A stretch of DNA of 64,000 bases from the NCBI RefSeq assembly GCF_932294415.1, contig NC_065538.1, forward strand, positions 13,894,330-13,958,329, given 5' to 3'. A model generated the notes under the pieces. That model did no database searches. It was given only the letters and a program-made list of their open reading frames with translations, and was not told where the DNA came from. Positions 57,054-64,000 of this stretch are shown here, piece by piece. The translations under genes and the position numbers were made by a program. The stretch's first letter is position 1, and every line of letters begins with the position of its first letter. Source of the stretch: Quercus robur (Eukaryota; Streptophyta; Magnoliopsida; Fagales; Fagaceae).

Positions 57054-58216
57054 GGTAATAAAGTTTAATAAAAAGCACAATAAGGAGCACAACTCTAGTA
57101 CACAAGATGTATGCAAGGAAAACACCCAATATGAAATCTAGCATCTAAAATTCAACAGATCAAATAACTCCAACAAATTTGGAAAAGAAAATGCAGTAGC
57201 TAATATCTAATCATTGAAGAGATCACAAGAACAAAAGTTTTGGCCTCATTACTGATGATTTACAACCTCAGGAATGCTGCATTCCTTTCTCTCCAAAGGC
57301 ACCATATAGCAAAACAAAACTACCTTCCAAATTCCCCACTACAATATCTACCAATGTTCCTTTCTAGGAATGAAATAAATCAACTACCATCCTTGGCATG
57401 AGTCATGACCCATTTAACTCAGTAAACAGAAAGGAACTTACCTTCCAATTTCTACCACTACAATGCCTACCTGATAAGTGTCCTTCGCAACAATGCAATA
57501 AAGCAACATGACCCATTTAACACCAAACAAGAAAATTCAAGATTACATTTTTCTATCAATGTTGAAATGAAGAAATTGATGATCCACTGTCTCCCAATTT
57601 AATTTACACAAATAGAAACAATCAGCAGTGATTATTTGACGCATTTTCTAGTTATCTATTATATGGATTTTTCCCAATGCTGTTATACAAGTGGAAATCC
57701 CCACTCTTGAGAAGTTTTGACTTTCCATATACTTCTCCTAGGAAAGAGCTGCCACCCTCTGAATTTAATTCCTTATAATTGCTCTTAACCTTAAAGCCAT
57801 GGCTTCTGGCAGGAGAATCATTAAATCCTACCCTCTTGACGACCCTTGGTAAAGTATACTATCTAAAAGGATAAAGAAAACCTAAGGACTCTAATTCCCA
57901 ATCTTGCACCATTCTTAGAAATCTTGGATTCCAATTAAAACTGCCATCAGACGTAATGAGTGTTGTGTGCTGAAAATTGCTCTAAGGATCTTATTTGAAT
58001 GGGAATAATCCTTTTTTTCTTGCCTTTGCTTTGTGCTGATTTCAAACATCTGTCCTAACTGTTTTGTTTTTCTGTTTGCCAACCCCAGCCTGCTGAGGGT
58101 GTTTGATTTTGATTTTGATTATTTCAGCCATTTTGTCATATACTTTTCTCCTTTCATGAATAATATTATCACAAGGGAAAATTTAGTCTAATGTAATATA
58201 ATACTACTGCAAACAG
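54784..58216 (+). other. Non-coding stretch, possible 5'UTR intron of the F-box gene
   Basis: T-rich, as plant introns are. Contains (GAT)n at 54882-54907, (CA)n near 55930, and a T-run/A-run palindrome at about 57019-57053. No gene recognised. Confidence 0.4.
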
Positions 58217-58242
58217 GAGCTAGAATTGGATAAGAAAGTAGG

Positions 58243-60299
58243 ATGAAAGGCGTCCATCACAAAAGTTCAAGGAACAAATTGTCTACTAGGGACAGAAAGA
58301 AGCTAAGTGGAGAAGATTTAAACACCGTTGACGAGACTGTTGGGCAAAGAAAGAAACTAAGTGGAGAAGATTTAAGCGAGTTGGACCATAGAGTTGAGTT
58401 CAGGGATATAATCTCCCAATTGCCTGAACACATCATCCATCACATCCTTTCTCTCCTTCGTGATACAAATGATGCAGCTCGAACCAGTATTTTGTCGAGA
58501 AAGTGGAGGCAGATATGGACTTCATTCTCCATTTTGAAATTTGACCAACAAAAGATTCAAGAACAAGAGGAATGTCTGGAAATGAGGAACAAGACCAAGA
58601 CATTTAAAGACTTTGTTGCCAACTCTCTGAATAACCACCTCAAGCGAAAATTAAGCATACAGAAATTAGTGCTACATATTACCTCATATGATTTAGAACT
58701 GGCCCCACACATGGACCATTGGATCAATATTGCAATTGAAAACAACATGAAAGAGCTAGATCTTCATGTTGTTGTCAAGAAAAGTAGATATTATTATTTG
58801 CCCCAGACTGTTTTTGCTTCAAATACAATCACTGGATTAAGGTTACATGGGTGTAAGTTGAAATTTCGCAGCAATATAAAGCTTCCGCAACTGCAAAAAT
58901 TGTATCTCCACAAAGTCCATGTCGGTCAACAGATAGTTGACAACCTGATCTCCAGCTGCCCTTTAATTGAGGATTTGAGATTCATACACTGCACAGGGTT
59001 GCAGAATCTGCAGGTTTCAAGTCTTCTCAAACTTGATAGGGTTGAGGTACACCATTGCCAAGGACCGAAAGAGATCAAAGTCAATGCCCCAAATCTTCAA
59101 ACATTTTGGTATTGTGGGAAGAAATCCTTACCATGCAAAATTGACTTGGTTGCTTGTGTATTTTTGAAAAGATTAACATTGGAGGATGCCAACATGACAG
59201 ATGAAATGTTTGAAGATCAGTTTGCTAGATTTCCTTTCCTTGAGATATTGGACCTAAGCAAATGTAACAACTTGAAGAATTTAACGATTTCAAGTACACA
59301 GCTAAAAAAACTTGTCTTGAGAGGATGCAAAAATTTAATGGAAGCTGACATAGATGCTCCAAATCTTTTTTCATTTGAGTATAAAGGTGATAAGATGCCT
59401 TTCTCATTTTCAAATCCTTCATCTTTGAAGGCAGCCAAATTTTCTTTTGAACCAGTACATATAGATAGCCAAGAATTCCACCTTGGAGATGCAGATCCTC
59501 TCTGGTTTTTTAGATTGAGAGAACTTCTTGAGAAGTTAAAACACTCCAGTGGCTTAAAATTGATTGTCCGCTCCAAAAAGGTAATTGCTTTTTGACTTTC
59601 TGAAAATTTTTGAACCTTAATCAACTTTCTATATCTGACAAAATATCTACTTGCCGTGTTGATTTAGAATGTCATCATACATGAAGAATTGGAAGAAGTC
59701 TTACTTCCCCCACAATCTGATCTCAAGCTTGAAATAATCAAACCATTAACATGCTTTGAAGATTTATTAGATAATTTGTTGAGGACATGTCACCCAGAGA
59801 TTCTTTCAATAGTATCATCCTCCAGCAGTGAATTCCCCAAGGTATGATAGGATCTCACAAATACTGTCCAAAATGCTTTATCTGTAGATTCCCTTTGTAT
59901 GTAAATGTGTGTGGGTACTGGGTTGTGCACATGTGCTGTCTGTGTGGTGTTTTTTTTTCCTCTATACATCATGTTATGACCTTTCTCGTAGTTGTAATGT
60001 TTACTTTGGAAGAATAAACTTATGATTTGTGCCTCCTGGAGACGTATTGTAACTGTATTCCTTTTTTCTTTTTCTTATATGATGTATAGTTGGTATATGA
60101 AAAGATGATGCACAGAGGAGAGAACCCAAACTGCTGCCCATACAACACTCAAAATAAATGTTGGCGGCACTCTCTGAAGGGCATCAAGATTGAGAAATTT
60201 GAAGCAGCTTATGGTAAAAGTACATCTGACTGGATTGCTTGGTTGAAGTCATCTCCGACTTTGCAGTACCAGACAACTAGTTATCGGTTATCTTGGTAA
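58243..60299 (+). CDS. F-box/LRR protein, 573 aa
   Basis: Exons 58243-59580, 59668-59841 and 60090-60299 (stop TAA) join in phase 0 with GT-AG borders. An F-box lies at about residues 54-98 (FRDIISQLPEHIIHHILSLL, then ARTSILSRKWRQIWTS), the segment that binds SKP1 in SCF ubiquitin ligases. It is followed by RNI/LRR-like repeats (LHGCKLKF, LIEDLRFIHCTGL, FLEILDLSKCNNL, KLVLRGCKNL). The C-terminus has a Cys-rich CCPYNTQNKCWRHSLKGIKIE motif seen in this plant subfamily. The N-terminus carries an 18-residue repeat (KKLSGEDL at residues 19-26 and 37-44). No stops, so probably functional. The target is unknown. The start is the first ATG after the acceptor at 58216. Confidence 0.88.
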
Positions 60300-61562
60300 T
60301 CTGATGAACGTGATAGGAAACCAAAGCCCATTCTATGTTAATCAAGTGGCCTTTCTTTCCAATGTAATTGAGAAACAGAGGGTGATTTCGTTGGTTCAAT
60401 CCTATATAGGTGTCCAACAGTACAAGTCTTCTTACCTATAAAAGAGAAAAATCATCCAAAATCAGACTTTAACATTTAGACTCTGCTTTTTTTTTTTTTC
60501 TTTTTTCTTTTTTTTTGGTTATGGTTAAAAGGTTAAAATATAGTTCAGAACACATTAGTAAGATGTTAATGGATTATGCTTTGAATCTTATTATGATTGG
60601 TTTTCAGTAACAGGAATATGTTCTTGCCATTGCCAAAACTGTTTGACACAAGCACATGCATTTGAGCATAATGCATTGTATATGCATACATGATTGCATT
60701 AAGTAGTTTTCTGCTATCTGCAATAATAGGGAACCATGACTGGCAACAACACCCACAATCATATTACATAATGAAATGTTATTTCAGCTTTGAAGTAGAA
60801 GGGTATTTTATCTCCTATATCATAAAATGAATGTTACTCTCAACTGTGAATAAGAATGATATTTTATGATTTTAACTCCTTTCCTTTTCCCTTCTCTAAG
60901 CCAGTTGTGTGCTAACCGGCAGTATCTTTATAACGGCTCCAATTGTATGGTTTGAGTAATCTAGTTGGGGCTATTGTCTACCCTTATATAAGTTCAATCC
61001 TCAAGAAGGTATGGATTTTTTGGCCCTGCCAACTTGGAAGTTGGAAGTTGGAACCAATATGGTTATCTGCGTAAAGCAAAAGCATAATTGCTAGTCCTTA
61101 GATAGTGCCGGAAATGGAATCAGATACTGCAAGGGATGTACAGTTTATTCTCTATATTTAGCATCTCATTCCACCACAAACCACAACCATTCTCTCATAG
61201 TACCATGCTTCTATTACCCTCTATACTCAGTATCTCCTCTTTCCAGCCATATCAACTTATATTATACGGTACGAAATCCATTTTTCTATGATTTTTGAAT
61301 CCGATACTTTCATTAACATCCGGTTTTTTTTTTTTTTTTTTTTTCTTAAATTAATTTTGACTCACATAAGTTTCAGTGACTCAAAAACTCTTCATTTTTT
61401 TCCCTTTCTTTTTTCTCATTTATGGGTTGTTTGAAGGTAAGATTGAACCCAATGTTATCTGGTGACCCTTTCAGCCATAGCAGCCAGGATAATTTCTTTT
61501 CTTTGACCATTTACTCATCGCTTTGATTTCTTTAATATTATTTTACAAGAATTTGAACCCCT

Positions 61563-61597
<35 letters not shown>

Positions 61598-61776
61598 CTT
61601 TCTAAAAGAATGCTTAATTGATAACCTCGATCTTTTTTTCTTTTCTTTTTTTCAATCCCATCTAAATCAATTACATCCTTGTCATATGTAAAATTAGTTT
61701 TTTTTTTATCCTAAATTTTGCTCAAACACCATATTTTATTACAATAAAAGTCAAATTCCATGAAAATAAAAATACC
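60300..61776. other. Intergenic, nothing coding
   Basis: The F-box 3' region, then AT-rich sequence. A pure A32 tract at 61567-61598 is bracketed by near-identical AACCC(C)TTTCTAAAA, looking like a poly(A)-only insertion. Confidence 0.5.
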
Positions 61777-63689
61777 TGTTAAGGGCCATTTGTGAGAGCC
61801 CAGACAGACAGAAAGAAAGCCCAATAATAAGGGCAACAAGGAATTGACAAAATAGATAGCAAAAAACCATTAGGTCCAAGCGGCAAGAATAATGGATCAC
61901 AGACCCAACAAATAAACAAATGGGTCTTGAAGAGGCAAGTGGGCTCAAAGAAGTTCGAAAAGAAAGAAATAGCATCCCATGGGCAGTGTATGAGGTAGAA
62001 AAGCGAGAAAGGACTGCCACAGGCCCAGTGTAATGTAAACTAAGGAAGTAAGGGGTTTATGGCAAACCCATAAACCTTAAGGATGAGAATAAGGTTATTG
62101 GGTCAGGGTGCCCAATGAAGTTAGTAAAAAACCCATGAGAGTGCGGAATTAACAAATGGGCCGAGGAAGCCCAAAGAAAGCAAACGGGCCGTGGATGCCC
62201 AAAGGGACGCAGGAGCCCATAAGTAAAAGCAGAACAGTGGCAATGTCAAGCCACTGAGAGAAGGAATAAACGGCTGGCCCAAAAGAGGCCTAATAGGATT
62301 GAGTTATTACGGCAGAAATAACAGTACAACATTGCAAGAAATAAAGAAAACCAAGAGTGGGCCAAAGAAATGTAAGGCCCATCATTAGACAAAGTCCAGC
62401 TCTTAAATGGAGCGGGAAAACAAAGAAAAGCTCACATAAGAGGTCAAAAAACACGGATGGCGAGCCTCCAGATCACGGCAAACGCATGAGCAGCAGACAG
62501 ATTTTTGGACATATTTGAAAGGAAAGCACGCGCAAGGCCTAAGCACCACTAGTCTGTACCTAGGCAATATGGGACGTGGTGGGGCATGGGCCAGAGGTAA
62601 AAGGTAAAGGGGGTATGGTTTAGTGGTGGGGAGAGGAGAAATGACCTATTTTGCGACTCCTGCCCAAGTCCTTTTAGGAGGTACGTCCTACTGGGATGAC
62701 AGACCACCCAAAAGAGGCAAGGTTGAGGGAGGAACCGTTAGGTGCATGCCTTGAGAGAAAGAGAGAGAAAGCATTTATGCCGTGGCAGGAAAGAGTGCTA
62801 CGGTGGACTGAGGAATGTAACAAACCTGCCTTTGTCTAGCAAGGGTGAATGTCACACACCTTTGGTGATCGGCAAATACGCCCAGACCAAACAAAGGCGG
62901 TTAAGGGGTAAAGTGGTAAAAAACTGGCCATGGCAGGCACTATAAAAGGACCCTTGCCGTGCCCTCAAAAAAGCATCAAAAAACAGAGTGTATTCACGGA
63001 GTAAAAAGAAAGCAGAGTAAAAAGAAAGCAAAGAAAGAAAAGAAAAAGATAAGAGAGAAAACAGAGGAAAGAAGAGAGGAAATTGAGGAAAAAAGAGAGA
63101 TAATACAATGGGCATACACCAGTAGGTCCATTTCCCTCTCTCCCCCTTCAAATCCTACTCTCTTCCAAAACGTAACAAGGATTCCTTTTGGGCAATAACC
63201 ATTCAGGTTCAACTCCCTCAAACTCATTAATCCCCACGGCAAGATCTTTTCCTGGGAGATTATTTGCATTGAGAGGAGGCATTCTCCCCTCTTTAGTTTT
63301 GCTTCGGCGGACCAAACTTAAAACTTGATTCTATGCCCATTCTTAATTAGTTCATATTATTTTCTTTCTCCTTTACTTTCTCTGTAAATGACATTATCAC
63401 GACTGTAATCACGTTTCATAAGTAAGGATTACTTGGCCATTTTTATTAAATAGTCAAAGTACTCTATTTTGCTATTATTATTATATCTGTCTGTCGTAAT
63501 TCATCTAAAACAGTTCTGCTTGCCGTAAGCCTACTCCTGGCAGACAAGGCATAGTTTGTGCACAAATCGGCCCAAGTTGAGTTACAATTGGACCGACCCC
63601 AACTCCCTTACTCAGAAACATTCGAGCCCATTACCGCAGGAGGCAGCCCAGCCCAGCCCAACGCACAATATGCAAAAAAGGCCCCTACA
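61777..63689 (+). mobile_element. Solo LTR, 1913 bp
   Basis: Begins TGTTAAGGG, ends CCCCTACA, and is flanked by a perfect 5-bp duplication ATACC (61772-61776, 63690-63694). A TATA box (CTATAAAAGGA) at about 62941 sets the plus orientation. No internal coding region or second LTR is present, so it is the product of LTR-LTR recombination. The downstream part has an A/G-rich stretch (62990-63100). Superfamily not determined; length suggests gypsy. Confidence 0.8.
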
Positions 63690-63694
63690 ATACC

Positions 63695-64000
63695 TAAATA
63701 AGTTTACTTCCCATACTACTAAAACAAAATGCAAGATACAGATATTTCAAATAAAAGATGAGCCAGGTATTGATTTTTTCTATACAAGATCTTATAGATT
63801 TTTTAAGGAATACTCTATTATGGAATTCTTAAAATTTTACCCCTTCATCTTGAAACAAGTATTTGTTTAAATTTTGATACTACTCCATCTGTTTCATAAT
63901 AGATGAATATGATATCTAAAATTAAAACTACATGATCCTAGTCCAATTTTTCCTTTATGTTTATATCCTTCAAACATTAATATTTGGACGTGTGTGGATT
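63695..64000. other. Intergenic, nothing recognised
   Basis: AT-rich sequence to the window end. Confidence 0.5.

Noticed and set aside
62742-63269. ORFs on both strands in the 62.7-63.3 kb region
   Set aside because: They fall in A/G-rich sequence of the solo LTR; composition artefacts.

Overview
The window is nuclear DNA of a woody-type eudicot. Genes are AT-rich with GT-AG introns, and the intergenic DNA is full of Ty1/copia, Ty3/gypsy, LINE, MULE, hAT, SINE and MITE sequence. A tRNA-derived SINE near 54.3 kb reminds me of ones I associate with Fagaceae (oak and relatives), but the species cannot be fixed from the sequence alone. I found no bacterial-type features, CRISPR arrays or true tRNA/rRNA genes.

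Two kinds of host gene are present. The first is a plus-strand tandem family of four copies of a plant gene with DUF627 (TPR-like), C2H2 finger and DUF629 segments, annotated in plants as 'ubiquitin carboxyl-terminal hydrolase-related'. Copy 1 (2-3628, 5' end outside the window) and copy 4 (40538-44173) have intact five-exon structures. Copy 2 (21500-24759) is N-terminally deleted and frameshifted. Copy 3 (30297-37994) is rearranged, contains an inverted duplication, lost a splice donor and is split by a copia element. No copy carries the C-terminal UCH peptidase domain of the long family members. The second is an F-box/LRR gene in three coding exons (58243-60299, 573 aa), possibly with a distant 5'UTR exon near 54.7 kb.

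Between copies 1 and 2 lies a nested transposon stack. A 5'-truncated LINE (about 5385-21060) was hit by a 3063-bp LTR-type insertion (6894-9956, 5-bp duplication GCCAT) and by a 9640-bp Mutator-like element (11337-20976, 9-bp duplication GATGCCTCC). Removing the LTR-type insertion restores the LINE reading frame, and removing the MULE rejoins its 3' tail. The MULE has long terminal inverted repeats, a FAR1/MuDR-type transposase gene with three exons and four in-frame stops, a higher-order minisatellite, and an antisense fragment of a proline-rich-protein/Ole e 1-like gene that looks captured.

Copy 3 holds the most unusual local structure: two roughly 400-nt arms, about 92% identical and in inverted orientation around a 123-nt spacer, derived from the gene's own DUF627 coding region and lying just downstream of its promoter-like region. 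A transcript would fold into a long hairpin with short near-perfect complementarity to a neighbouring intact paralogue. This is a candidate hairpin-siRNA (proto-MIRNA) locus.

The right half holds a gypsy relic on the minus strand (49.0-52.8 kb) broken by another insertion, a minus-strand LINE relic (45.4-46.7 kb), an hAT-like element with 8-bp duplication (47095-47989), several MITEs, a SINE, and a 1913-bp solo LTR (61777-63689, duplication ATACC). All splice structures and domain calls come from reading the sequence by eye; no database search was run.
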